DNA from: Rhizobium sp. 18065
GTDB taxonomy: Bacteria > Pseudomonadota > Alphaproteobacteria > Rhizobiales > Rhizobiaceae
Direction: 5' to 3'
DNA length: 64,000 nt
NCBI RefSeq assembly: GCF_902706095.1
Contig: NZ_CACSJP010000010.1
Coordinates: 62,001-126,000 of the forward strand
Below, one piece after another: positions 18,332 through 26,609 of the stretch. Numbering within the stretch: position 1 is the stretch's first letter; every line of letters begins with the position of its first letter. The position numbers and the translations under genes were made by a program. Under the pieces are notes generated by a model. It searched no databases, had not been told where the DNA came from, and saw only the letters and a program-made list of their open reading frames with translations.

Positions 18332-20389
18332 CTACCTCCTTCGCCGAACGAGGGCATCTGCCGCAACGGCACCATGCCCATTCTTGAGGATCATCAATGG
18401 ATTAAGGTCGAGTTCTTCCAAGCTTGCGGCGTTCTTTACGACATAATCTGCTATTGCTGCGACGGTTTTCACGGTGGCGCCGAGATCGCCGGCGGTTGTG
18501 TTGCGATAGCCGTCGATGAGTTTTTTGATCTTCAGGGACGATAACGCTTCCAGAATGGCCTCTTCTGTCGTCGGAAGCGTGACAATCGCTGAATCCTGAA
18601 GCAATTCAACCAAAATTCCGCCTGCGCCAAGGGTGAGGACCATTCCGGCCAGGGGGTCGCGGATGGCGCCGACGATCAGCTCGGCGACTGGCCGTTCAAC
18701 CATTGTCTCGATGAGAAAACGGGAGGTGATCGAGGCCATGCTGTTGGCGGCCTGGTCAACCTGCTTATGATCGCAAAGGTTGAGAATGACGGCGCCCGCT
18801 TCGCTCTTGTGATCGATGCCGAGACCTTTGATCGCGACCGGAAAACCGAGCTGGGTGGCGTGGATTGCTGCCTGTCGCGGGCTGTCGGCCACAAGACCTT
18901 GGGGGACATTTACGCCGAATTTGGCAAGCTCCGTCTTGGCTTCGAATTCGCTCAAGGTTGCCAGGTCACCGGCAATCGGCCGGACATCGAGCATCGGGGC
19001 TGCTGCCGGCTTTTGCCATGCCGCCCCGATGCCGCTTGCGACCGCGGCTGCCGCTATGGTCTCGTCGACCCCGCAAAATGCAACGATGTCGTTCGCCATC
19101 AATCGAAGCGCAATGTGTTCCGGCATGTTTTCCGGAAGGGTGGCGATGATGCCGGCTCTTGCGCCTGTTTCGGATGCCGCGGCTGTCACCGCGTCGATCG
19201 TCGTGATCCAGTCTGTGTCATCGCAACGGTCGGCGCGCGGCAGGTCGAGCACCAGCAGGTTCAGGGCGTAGTTGCCGCGAAACATCGCTGAAAAAGCCCG
19301 GCGCTGGCGGTCGAAATCGCCCCAGACAAATGTGTGGTAGTCGAGTGGATTGGAGAGCGTGACCATATCGCCGAGGCTCTGGCGCAGCTCCGGCAATTGC
19401 CCGACCTCGAGCGGCGAGAATTCTACTGCTTTGTTGCAGGCGGCGTCGGCGACAAGCGAAGCCTCACCGCCGGAACAGCTCATCGACGATATTCTGTTGC
19501 TGGAAAGCGGACCTGCGACATGCAGGAGTTTCAGCGTCTCGATCAGTTCAGGTAATGTCGACACGCGACCGATGCCGAGACGGGCAAAGACGGCCGTCGC
19601 GACAGCGTCGCCGCCCGCCAAGGAAGCCGTATGAGAAACGGTCGCCATTCGGGCCTGTTCGGATTTTCCGACCTTCAGCACCACGACGGGCTTTTTCAAT
19701 ACACGGGCGCGATCAGCCAGAGCCTGCAATGAGGCGAGACTGTCGAAACCTTCGACATGCAGGCCGACGGCGGTAACGCGCGGATCCTCGAGTGTCGCCA
19801 TGGCCAGGTCGCAGATGCCGGTCTGTGCCTGGTTGCCGGCAGTCATCAGATAGGCGATCGGAAGGCCGCGACGCTGCATCGACAGATTGATGGCGATGTT
19901 GGAGGACTGCGTCAGGATCGCCACGCCCTTTTCGACGCGGATGATGCCGTGCTGGTCGGGCCAGAGCAGGGCGCCGTCCAGGCCGTTGATCAGGCCATAA
20001 CAGTTCGGTCCGACGATCGGCATCGCGCCGGCCGCTTCGACCAGCGCCGCCTGCAGTGCGATGCCGTCGGCAAATTCACCAGCGGCTTCGCTGAAGCCCG
20101 AGGCATAACAGACCGCACCGCCGGCCCCGACTGCCGCAAGCTTGCGGATGATCTCGACGGTGAGCATCCTGTTGACGCCGACAAAGGCAGCGTCCGGTGT
20201 GGCCGGCAGGTCGTCGACCGAGCGATAGCAGCGCCTGCCGAGAACGATGTCGAGACTGGGATGCACTGGCCAGATTTCACCCGGAAATCCCATGCGGTCG
20301 CATTGCTCGATGACACGCCTTGCCTCGCGACCGCCGAAAACGGCGATGGATTGCGGGCGGATCAGGCGGTCGAGCGAGCGTTTGGCCAT
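18332..20389 (-). CDS. NDP-forming acyl-CoA synthetase (fused alpha/beta)
   Basis: 685 residues with a CoA-binding domain (about 1-130), succinyl-CoA-ligase-like domains with the phospho-His motif VSHTASLAGG (about 250-258), and a C-terminal ATP-grasp domain (about 460-685, beginning SEFEAKTELAKFGV). Members form acyl-CoA thioesters with ATP and release ADP. In E. coli the carnitine pathway uses the unrelated AMP-forming CaiC; here this enzyme occupies that slot, so it is inferred to activate gamma-butyrobetaine, crotonobetaine or carnitine. It sits 3 bases downstream of the acyl-CoA dehydrogenase gene. Confidence 0.85.
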   Translation of the reverse strand: MAKRSLDRLIRPQSIAVFGGREARRVIEQCDRMGFPGEIWPVHPSLDIVLGRRCYRSVDDLPATPDAAFVGVNRMLTVEIIRKLAAVGAGGAVCYASGFSEAAGEFADGIALQAALVEAAGAMPIVGPNCYGLINGLDGALLWPDQHGIIRVEKGVAILTQSSNIAINLSMQRRGLPIAYLMTAGNQAQTGICDLAMATLEDPRVTAVGLHVEGFDSLASLQALADRARVLKKPVVVLKVGKSEQARMATVSHTASLAGGDAVATAVFARLGIGRVSTLPELIETLKLLHVAGPLSSNRISSMSCSGGEASLVADAACNKAVEFSPLEVGQLPELRQSLGDMVTLSNPLDYHTFVWGDFDRQRRAFSAMFRGNYALNLLVLDLPRADRCDDTDWITTIDAVTAAASETGARAGIIATLPENMPEHIALRLMANDIVAFCGVDETIAAAAVASGIGAAWQKPAAAPMLDVRPIAGDLATLSEFEAKTELAKFGVNVPQGLVADSPRQAAIHATQLGFPVAIKGLGIDHKSEAGAVILNLCDHKQVDQAANSMASITSRFLIETMVERPVAELIVGAIRDPLAGMVLTLGAGGILVELLQDSAIVTLPTTEEAILEALSSLKIKKLIDGYRNTTAGDLGATVKTVAAIADYVVKNAASLEELDLNPLMILKNGHGAVAADALVRRRR

Positions 20390-20392
20390 GCA

Positions 20393-21553
20393 TTACGCTC
20401 CGAACGGTCTGAGGAGATCGCGACTGATGATGTGGCGCTGGATTTCCGATGTCCCGTCCCAGATGCGCTCGACGCGGGCGTCGCGCCAGAAGCGGCCGAT
20501 CGGCAGGTCGTCCATGAGCCCCATGCCGCCAAATATCTGGATGGCTTCGTCGGTGACCCTTGCCAGCATTTCCGAGGCATAGAGCTTGGCCGATGCGACT
20601 TCACGATTGGCGTCGAGGCCTTCGCCGACCCGCCATGCGGCCGACAGGGTGAGAAGGTCTGCCGCGTCGATCTCGGTGATCATGTCGGCGAGCTTGAACG
20701 AGACGCCCTGATTGGCGCCGATCGGTTTGCCGAACTGCTTGCGCTCGGCAGCGTAGGGCAGGGCCAAATCGAAGACGCGGCGCGCACGGCCGACGCAGGT
20801 CGCTGCCACCGTCAGCCGCGTACCCGACAGCCATTCGTTGGCAATGTCGAAGCCGTGGTCGACTTCCCCCAGGACCTGGGTCGCGGGAAGGCGGCAGTCG
20901 GTAAAGGTCAGGATACTGTTGTGGTAGCCGCGATGGGAGAGCGAACTGTAGCCCTTGCGGATCTCGAAACCCGGTGTGCCGCGATCGACGAGGAAGGCGG
21001 TGATCTTTTTCTTCGGACCTTTCGCTGTTTGCTCCTCGCCGGTTGCGGCAAAGAGGATGACGAAATCGGCGAGATCGGCATGGGAGATGAAATGTTTGGT
21101 GCCGTTGACAATGAAATCACTGCCGTCACGGCGGGCCGAACATTTCATGCCCCGTACGTCCGAGCCGGCATCAGGCTCGGTCATGGCGAGGGCATCAACT
21201 TTTTCGCCGCGAATGGCGGGGAGCAAATATCGCTCCCGCTGCTCGCCCTCGCAGGCCATCAGGATGCCGGAAGGGCGGCCGAAAAAGACGGTCAGGCCCA
21301 TGGAGCCCCGGCCGAGTTCACGCTCGACCAGCGTGAAGGTCAGCGGATCGAGGCCCGCGCCGCCGAGTTCCTCGGGGAAGTTGCAGCCATAAAAACCGAG
21401 TTCGAGGCATTTGCGTTTGATATCGGCTCCGAGGTCAGGCGGGACCTCGCCCGTGCGTTCGACGAGGTCCTCGTGCGGGTAGATTTCGCTTTCGACGAAA
21501 TCACGCACGGTCTGGACGACCATTTCCTGTTCCTGGGTCAGACCGAAGTTCAT
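20393..21553 (-). CDS. acyl-CoA dehydrogenase (probable gamma-butyrobetainyl-CoA type)
   Basis: 386-residue FAD flavoenzyme with the standard fold. Signatures are ALAMTEPDAGSDVRG and the C-terminal GGMGLMDDLPIGRFWRDARV. By context it would oxidise gamma-butyrobetainyl-CoA to crotonobetainyl-CoA for CaiD. The start ATG at 21553 overlaps the upstream stop by 4 bases; a longer frame to 21787 is an artefact. The position of the usual catalytic Glu (EGTS in medium-chain enzymes) carries Asp366 in IWDGTSE, which could affect substrate range or rate. Confidence 0.85.
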   Translation of the reverse strand: MNFGLTQEQEMVVQTVRDFVESEIYPHEDLVERTGEVPPDLGADIKRKCLELGFYGCNFPEELGGAGLDPLTFTLVERELGRGSMGLTVFFGRPSGILMACEGEQRERYLLPAIRGEKVDALAMTEPDAGSDVRGMKCSARRDGSDFIVNGTKHFISHADLADFVILFAATGEEQTAKGPKKKITAFLVDRGTPGFEIRKGYSSLSHRGYHNSILTFTDCRLPATQVLGEVDHGFDIANEWLSGTRLTVAATCVGRARRVFDLALPYAAERKQFGKPIGANQGVSFKLADMITEIDAADLLTLSAAWRVGEGLDANREVASAKLYASEMLARVTDEAIQIFGGMGLMDDLPIGRFWRDARVERIWDGTSEIQRHIISRDLLRPFGA

Positions 21554-23037
21554 TTTCTCTGCCCCACATGACGGCCGGTCCCATCGGGAGCAGGAAGGTT
21601 GGCATGGGCTGCCGCGATCGGCTGCAGTCGGTCCAGAATTTCGGCCGGTGCCGGTACGGTCTTGCCCGCTGCCGAATTCACATGCAGCAGCATCTGCTCG
21701 GCCGTGGCAATGGTGTCTCCGCTCGCCGTGTCGTGGATGGTGTGGAAGACATGCAGCCGCTTGTCGTCGGTGGACAGGATCTGGCACGTCGCATGGATCG
21801 CCTGTCCCAGTTTCGCTTCGCCGATATGGCGGATATGGGTCTCGACCGTGTAGTAGCTGTGACCGGCTTCGACATAGGCAAGATCGGCGCCGATCAGCCG
21901 CAACAGGGCGTCGGTCGTGTCGCCGAAGACCTGCAGGTAGCGATGCTCGGTCATGTGGCCGTTGTAGTCGACCCAGGCCGGGCTCACCTTGGTATCGACG
22001 AGGCGGAGCGGTTTTGCAAAATCCGGTTCGGTCTTGGCGCCGCCTTTCGCCCAGAGGCTCTGTTCGAAATCCTTGAGCAGCTTGCCGGCGCCCCAGCCTT
22101 CGCCGCCATTGCCACCTTTGAGTGATTGCAGGATGCCGACCAGGTTTTCGTCGCGGATGCGCTCCAATTCGCGGATCGACTGGCCGTTCGCCTGCTCGTC
22201 CGACTGCTGGCCGATTTTTTCAACCAGGGCATCGTCGAGATCGACGACGTCGGTAAACTTGGTCCATGGCCATTGCAGGCAGGGGCCGAACTGGGCGAGG
22301 AAATGGCGCATGCCGGCTTCGCCACCGGCGATGCGATAGGTCTGGAACAGGCCCATCTGCGCCCAGCGCAGGCCAAACGAATAGCGGATGACATCGTCCA
22401 GCACCTCGACGGTGCAGATGTCGTCCTTGATCAGCCACAGCGCTTCGCGCCACAGCGCTTCCAGCAGCCGGTCGCCGACGAAAGCCTCGATTTCGCGGGC
22501 GATGTGCACGCCCTTCATGCCGATGGGCGCAAGCCGGTCCATGGCGGCTTTGATTGTGTCTTTCGATGTCTTCTCGCCGCCGACGATCTCGACCAGCGGC
22601 AGGAGATAGACGGGATTGTACGGGTGGGCGACGAACAGCCGCTCTGGATGTTTCATGTCGCGCTGCAGGTCGGTCGGCAGCAGGCCGGAGGTGGACGAAC
22701 CGATCAGGGCATCGGGCTTTGCGGCGGCATCGATCCTGGTCAGGACGCCGCGCTTCAGGTCGAGGCGTTCGGGCACGCTTTCCTGGATCCAGTCGGCTCC
22801 GATGACGGCCTCTTCCAGCGTTTCGCAGAAGGTGAGCGTGCCACGCGCCGGCATCGGTGCGCCGGTGAGCATGGCATAGGCGCGTTCGGCATTGGCCAGC
22901 ACTTCGGCAACGATGCGCTTTGCTTCCGGATGCGGGTCGAAGACGGCGACATCGATGCCGGCGAGCAGAAACCGGGCGATCCATCCGCCGCCGATGACGC
23001 CGCCACCGATACAGGCTGCCTTGTTGATCTTGCTCAT
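21550..23037 (-). CDS. L-carnitine 3-dehydrogenase fused to a betainyl-CoA thioesterase
   Basis: 495 residues in two modules. Residues 1 to about 330 form a 3-hydroxyacyl-CoA-dehydrogenase-like NAD enzyme (GGGVIGGGW at 11-19, VPERLDLK, SSTSGLLPT, VAHPYNPVYLLPLVEIV), the L-carnitine dehydrogenase family producing 3-dehydrocarnitine. Residues about 350-480 form a hot-dog 4HBT thioesterase (VSPAWVDYNGHMTEHRYLQVF). The same two activities are separate genes (cdhA, cdhB) in Pseudomonas. Glycine betainyl-CoA made by the BKACE next door would be hydrolysed by the second module. Seven bases separate it from the BKACE gene. Confidence 0.9.
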   Translation of the reverse strand: MSKINKAACIGGGVIGGGWIARFLLAGIDVAVFDPHPEAKRIVAEVLANAERAYAMLTGAPMPARGTLTFCETLEEAVIGADWIQESVPERLDLKRGVLTRIDAAAKPDALIGSSTSGLLPTDLQRDMKHPERLFVAHPYNPVYLLPLVEIVGGEKTSKDTIKAAMDRLAPIGMKGVHIAREIEAFVGDRLLEALWREALWLIKDDICTVEVLDDVIRYSFGLRWAQMGLFQTYRIAGGEAGMRHFLAQFGPCLQWPWTKFTDVVDLDDALVEKIGQQSDEQANGQSIRELERIRDENLVGILQSLKGGNGGEGWGAGKLLKDFEQSLWAKGGAKTEPDFAKPLRLVDTKVSPAWVDYNGHMTEHRYLQVFGDTTDALLRLIGADLAYVEAGHSYYTVETHIRHIGEAKLGQAIHATCQILSTDDKRLHVFHTIHDTASGDTIATAEQMLLHVNSAAGKTVPAPAEILDRLQPIAAAHANLPAPDGTGRHVGQRK

Positions 23038-23044
23038 TTCGACC

Positions 23045-23947
23045 TCAGCGTTTTGTCAGTTTCAGTTTTTCGCGGACTTCGGCCGGCCCGATGATGCGGG
23101 CGCCCACGCCTTCGATGACAGTCACGGCTTTTTCGACGAGCTGCGCATTGGTCGCGAGCATGCCCTTGCCGGCATAGAGATTGTCTTCGAGGCCGACGCG
23201 GACATTGCCGCCGGCGAGCACGGCGGCTGCTGGGTAGGCAAGCGCATTGCGGCCGATCGAAAATGCCGAGAAGGTCCAGCTGGCCGGCACGTTGTTGACC
23301 ATGGCCATGAAGGTGTTGAGGTCGTCGGGCGCCCCCCACGGGATGCCCATGCACAGCTGGATCAGCACCGGATCCTCGATCAGGCCTTCCTCGACAAGCT
23401 GCTTGGCAAACCACAGATGGCCGGTGTCGAAGGCTTCGATTTCCGGGCGCACGCCGAGCGCCGTCATCTGGCGCGCCATCTCGCGCAGCATCGACGGCGT
23501 GTTGGTCATGACGTAATCGCCGAGCGAAAAGTTCATCGTGCCGCAATCGAGGGTGCAGATCTCCGGCAGGCATTCGGCGACGTGGCTGACGCGCTCGGTG
23601 GCGCCGGCCATATCGGTAGCCTTTTCATTCAGCGGGAAGGGCGCCTCGACATTGCCGAAGACCAGATCGCCGCCCATGCCGGCAGTCAGGTTGAGCACGA
23701 CATCGACATCGGCGGAGCGGATGCGGTCGGTCACTTCCCTGTAGAGAACGTTGCGGCGGCTGGCGGCGCCGGTTTCCGGATCGCGCACGTGGCAATGCAC
23801 GACTGCCGCGCCGGCCTTTGCGGCATCAATGGCGCTATCGGCGATCTGCTTGGGGGTGATCGGCACATGGCTCGATCTCGAGACCGTGTCGCCAGCGCCG
23901 GTCACGGCACAGGTGATGAATACATCGCGGTTCATCGCAAGAGGCAT
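23045..23947 (-). CDS. cdhC: 3-dehydrocarnitine:acetyl-CoA cleavage enzyme (BKACE, DUF849)
   Basis: 300-residue TIM-barrel beta-keto-acid cleavage enzyme. It would condense 3-dehydrocarnitine with acetyl-CoA to give betainyl-CoA and acetoacetate. Zinc-ligand signature VVHCHVRDP gives His51 and His53; other family motifs are LNLTAGMGGD, LDCGTMNFS and GIPWGAPDD. First gene of the long carnitine/transporter operon and divergent from the CdhR-like regulator. The ATG at 23947 has GAGGGAG upstream; part of that ribosome-binding site can pair in a small hairpin (23957-23972). Confidence 0.88.
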   Translation of the reverse strand: MPLAMNRDVFITCAVTGAGDTVSRSSHVPITPKQIADSAIDAAKAGAAVVHCHVRDPETGAASRRNVLYREVTDRIRSADVDVVLNLTAGMGGDLVFGNVEAPFPLNEKATDMAGATERVSHVAECLPEICTLDCGTMNFSLGDYVMTNTPSMLREMARQMTALGVRPEIEAFDTGHLWFAKQLVEEGLIEDPVLIQLCMGIPWGAPDDLNTFMAMVNNVPASWTFSAFSIGRNALAYPAAAVLAGGNVRVGLEDNLYAGKGMLATNAQLVEKAVTVIEGVGARIIGPAEVREKLKLTKR

Positions 23948-23956
23948 TGTTGTTCT

Positions 23957-23972
23957 CCCTCGTTATTGAGGG
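23957..23972 (-). promoter_or_regulatory. small hairpin that can sequester the cdhC ribosome-binding site
   Basis: On the minus strand CCCTC and GAGGG (23972-23968 and 23961-23957) can form a 5-bp stem with a 6-base loop. The 3' arm is the Shine-Dalgarno segment of the BKACE gene. Outer TTGTTG/CAACAA sequences add partial symmetry, so the same DNA could instead be an operator for the divergent regulator. Confidence 0.35.
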
Positions 23973-24051
23973 CATTACGCAACAAGAATTCAACGGATGC
24001 TTTGCACAATCGGAAGCTTTTGATACTTTATCGGAAGCGCTGGAGGCCGTT

Positions 24052-25041
24052 TTGCTTGTCCCTTCCCTTGACCGTCTGGATATCGATCTTCTGGTTCTGC
24101 CGGACACGAACCTGATCCTGATCGCATCGGTGATCGAACCGTTGCGGGGTGCCAACCGTATCTCAGGAAGCGAGCTCTATCGCTGGCGGGTGTTCACGCC
24201 CGACGGCCAGGCCGCGATGACGACCAGCCATGTGCCGATGCCGGCTGATGGTATGTTCCAACAAAGTGCCGAGACCGCGCCGCTCTTCGTACTGGCGAGT
24301 TATAACTGGCGCGATGCAGCTACGCCGGCCCTGAAGCGGACATTGTCGCAGAGCGCACGTTATCGCTCGATCATCGCGGGGATCGAATCCGGAACGTGGC
24401 TGATGGCCGAGGCAAGCCTGCTCGACAATGTTTCAGCGACCGCGCATTGGGAGGATTTCGAGGAATTTGCGCTGGCTTATCCGCAGGTGCGCGCCGTCAA
24501 GGATCGTTTCGTCATCGACGGCAAGCGGATCACGACAGGCGGTTCGCTGCCGACCATGGACCTGATGCTGGAGATCATCCGCCGGCGCCAGGGCTATACA
24601 CTGGCGCTCGAGGTCAGCCGACTGTTCAGCTACGAGCAGGGTGGCTTCCAGGGGGAGGGACAGCACACGCCATCGACCGTGGGATTGCGGATGCGGGATC
24701 CGCGGGTGGCGCATGCGGTGCGGTTGATGGAAGAGCATGTCGAGCAGCCGCTGACCCTTGTCCGGCTGGCGCGACGAGTCGGTATCAGCGCCCGGCATCT
24801 GCAGGCACTGTTCCAGGATGATGTCGGGGCAGCGCCGCATCTGCACTATCTGGCGCTCCGGTTGAATGCGGCGCGCAGGAAGGTGATCGAGACGAAGGCA
24901 TCGTTTGCCGAGATCGCGGCCGAGACCGGCTTCAATTCGGCGTCAGCCTTTTCGCGCAGCTACAGGGCGAGTTTTTCGGAAAGTCCTTCTGATACGCGGC
25001 GCCGGTTGCGCCGACGTTCATCGGAGGCCGAACACGTCTGA
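24052..25041 (+). CDS. cdhR: GlxA/CdhR-type AraC-family regulator of carnitine catabolism
   Basis: About 329 residues. The N-terminal DJ-1/PfpI-like sensing domain starts at LDIDLLVLPDTNLILIASVIEP, and the C-terminal AraC DNA-binding domain (about 235-325) has two helix-turn-helix units (LARRVGISARHLQALF and FAEIAAETGFNSASAFSRSY). This is the architecture of Pseudomonas CdhR, which activates carnitine genes. No ATG is available near the domain start; TTG at 24052 is preferred because GGAGG (24042-24046) precedes it, although the frame is open back to 23947. Divergent from the operon it presumably activates. Confidence 0.82.
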   Translation: MLVPSLDRLDIDLLVLPDTNLILIASVIEPLRGANRISGSELYRWRVFTPDGQAAMTTSHVPMPADGMFQQSAETAPLFVLASYNWRDAATPALKRTLSQSARYRSIIAGIESGTWLMAEASLLDNVSATAHWEDFEEFALAYPQVRAVKDRFVIDGKRITTGGSLPTMDLMLEIIRRRQGYTLALEVSRLFSYEQGGFQGEGQHTPSTVGLRMRDPRVAHAVRLMEEHVEQPLTLVRLARRVGISARHLQALFQDDVGAAPHLHYLALRLNAARRKVIETKASFAEIAAETGFNSASAFSRSYRASFSESPSDTRRRLRRRSSEAEHV

Positions 25042-25263
25042 TCGGTGTCCCGATCAAAGGCTTGGAGATGCCGGCCGATATGTCGCGGTTGTCAGCTGCG
25101 TTTGCGCACTCATTTCCCGGGAACTCCCAAGGCGAGTTATGCATTCTGCCTATGGGACGAAAGTTAGAATACCAATTTGGTAGTGATTATTGACACGCGA
25201 CCCAAATGTGACGAAACTGTGACCGTGAGTTCATGATGAACGCGACAGTTGGAGGGATCGGCA

Positions 25264-25455
25264 ATGCCCCACAGTGTGGAAATGCTTTCCTTTGATCTTT
25301 TCGGTCTTGCACGGAGGCTGGTACCGCAAAGCGACAGAGCGCCGCGGGTTCCGGAGAGAAAAAGACCTTTTGTTGCGGCTCATGATGATGACACCGATGA
25401 CGCCGATTGCCGGCGTCATGAGATATTCTTCTGGGGCATGTTCCCCATTCTCTAG
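25264..25455 (+). CDS. hypothetical small ORF, 63 residues
   Basis: Starts at ATG 25264 with a strong GGAGGG (25251-25256) seven bases upstream. The product has an acidic centre (HDDDTDDADC), a basic middle (RVPERKRP) and an aromatic C-terminus. No family is recognised. It lies 13 bases before another small ORF that ends ahead of an intrinsic terminator, so the two could be one short transcript. Listed on the ribosome-binding site and context alone. Confidence 0.35.
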   Translation: MPHSVEMLSFDLFGLARRLVPQSDRAPRVPERKRPFVAAHDDDTDDADCRRHEIFFWGMFPIL

Positions 25456-25468
25456 ACCGGAGTTGATG

Positions 25469-25603
25469 ATGGCGTTTGCAACTTGCCAAAATGAACATCA
25501 GAAGACCGCGCGCCGCGGCGCACGAGTCTGGTCCGATAAATGCGCCCTGGTGGTTGCGTTTCTCTCGATCGGCTTTATCGCGGGCCTGCTCTTCGTCTTG
25601 TAA
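25469..25603 (+). CDS. hypothetical small membrane protein, 44 residues
   Basis: ATG at 25469 with GGAG (25459-25462) upstream; an adjacent in-frame ATG at 25466 is possible. A basic N-terminal half (HQKTARRGARVW) precedes one hydrophobic segment (CALVVAFLSIGFIAGLLFVL) that reaches the C-terminus, a layout typical of small single-pass bacterial membrane proteins. Twenty-seven bases after its stop is a good intrinsic terminator, which supports it being a real transcript. Confidence 0.5.
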   Translation: MAFATCQNEHQKTARRGARVWSDKCALVVAFLSIGFIAGLLFVL

Positions 25604-25630
25604 AAGACAACCAAGACTGCTTAGTTGTTC

Positions 25631-25655
25631 AAAGGTCTCCTTCGGAGGCCTTTTT
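25631..25655 (+). terminator. intrinsic terminator
   Basis: A 7-bp stem (25634-25640 with 25644-25650, one G-U pair, loop TTC) is followed by TTTTT at 25651-25655; the preceding AAA can extend the stem. It ends the small-ORF transcript. Confidence 0.8.
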
Positions 25656-25834
25656 CACGATCGGGTCTGATGCTGAACTTTCCGCCGGGTGCGGCTTCCG
25701 AGCGCGCGGGCAAAGGAGACGCGGACTATGACGCTGGCCAAAAGTCACTACGGGCCAAGTCACCACGCGTCTTGCAGGTTTGCAGCATTCAACCCTGGAC
25801 GATACAGATCAACAGATTTTGACTGGAGCTGGAC

Positions 25835-26494
25835 ATGACACTGCGTATCAACCAGGCTGCGCCTGACTTTACGGCCGACACGACCCAGGGAGCGATCAGC
25901 TTCCATGACTGGATCGGTGATAGCTGGGCGGTTCTATTTTCGCATCCGAAGAATTTCACCCCGGTCTGCACGACCGAGCTGGGAGCGATGGCCGGACTCG
26001 ACGGCGAATTCCGCAAGCGCAATGTCAAGGTCATCGGTATCTCGGTCGATCCGGTCGACAGCCATGTGAAATGGAAGCAGGACATCAAGACGGCGACCGG
26101 TTTCGACGTCGACTACCCGCTGATCGGTGACAATGACCTCAAGGTTGCCAAGCTTTACGACATGCTGCCCGACGATGCCGGTGACAGCTCGGAAGGCCGC
26201 ACGCCTGCCGACAATGCGACGGTTCGTTCTGTCTATGTCATCGGCCCGGACAAGAAGATCAAGCTGATCCTGACCTATCCGATGACCACCGGCCGCAACT
26301 TCGACGAAATCCTGCGCACGATCGATTCGATCCAGCTCACGGCCAAACACCAGGTGGCCACGCCGGCCAACTGGAAGCAGGGTGACGACGTGATCATCAC
26401 GGCTGCCGTTTCCAACGAAGATGCCATCACCCGCTTCGGCTCATTCGATACGGTCCTGCCCTACCTGCGCAAGACCAAGCAGCCGCAGGCTTAA
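25835..26494 (+). CDS. 1-Cys peroxiredoxin (Prx6 family)
   Basis: 219-residue peroxidase reducing hydrogen peroxide or organic hydroperoxides in the cytoplasm. The peroxidatic Cys45 lies in NFTPVCTTE, and the C-terminal extension (VATPANWKQGDDVIITAAVS...) is diagnostic of the Prx6/1-Cys group. No resolving Cys is visible, so an external reductant is needed. ATG 25835 has GGAG upstream. It stands alone, with a terminator after it. Confidence 0.93.
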   Translation: MTLRINQAAPDFTADTTQGAISFHDWIGDSWAVLFSHPKNFTPVCTTELGAMAGLDGEFRKRNVKVIGISVDPVDSHVKWKQDIKTATGFDVDYPLIGDNDLKVAKLYDMLPDDAGDSSEGRTPADNATVRSVYVIGPDKKIKLILTYPMTTGRNFDEILRTIDSIQLTAKHQVATPANWKQGDDVIITAAVSNEDAITRFGSFDTVLPYLRKTKQPQA

Positions 26495-26527
26495 AGTCTT
26501 GGCTATGTAAGGCGAAGACAATGTGTG

Positions 26528-26553
26528 AAATCGCCCGGCATTCGGGCGATTTT
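26528..26553 (+). terminator. intrinsic terminator after the peroxiredoxin gene
   Basis: Ten-base inverted arms (26528-26537 and 26543-26552, AAATCGCCCG type) with a 5-base loop; the 3' arm ends in TTTT. Placed 33 bases after the peroxiredoxin stop. Confidence 0.85.
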
Positions 26554-26560
26554 GCGTTTC

Positions 26561-26581
26561 AGCGATCCTCGCAGGATCGCT
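26561..26581. repeat. perfect 9-bp inverted repeat upstream of the M24 gene
   Basis: AGCGATCCT (26561-26569) and AGGATCGCT (26573-26581) flank CGC, immediately after the terminator and 28 bases before the GTG start of the M24-family gene. It could be an operator or a 5' mRNA hairpin. Confidence 0.6.
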
Positions 26582-26609
26582 ACAGACCGACGGACGACAG
26601 GATGGAAAT

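Larger units (their letters stand above)
25042..25834. other. gene-poor stretch between the CdhR-like gene and peroxiredoxin
   Basis: Apart from two small ORFs with good ribosome-binding sites (25264-25455 and 25469-25603) and the terminator at 25631-25655, no coding signal with family resemblance was seen here. The first 220 bases are less G+C-rich than the flanks, with TTGACA at 25190-25195 but no convincing -10. The last 180 bases form the leader of the peroxiredoxin gene. Confidence 0.5.

Noticed and set aside
25187-25498. 103-codon minus-strand frame
   Set aside because: No ribosome-binding site or protein-like composition, and it is antisense to the better-supported small ORFs.
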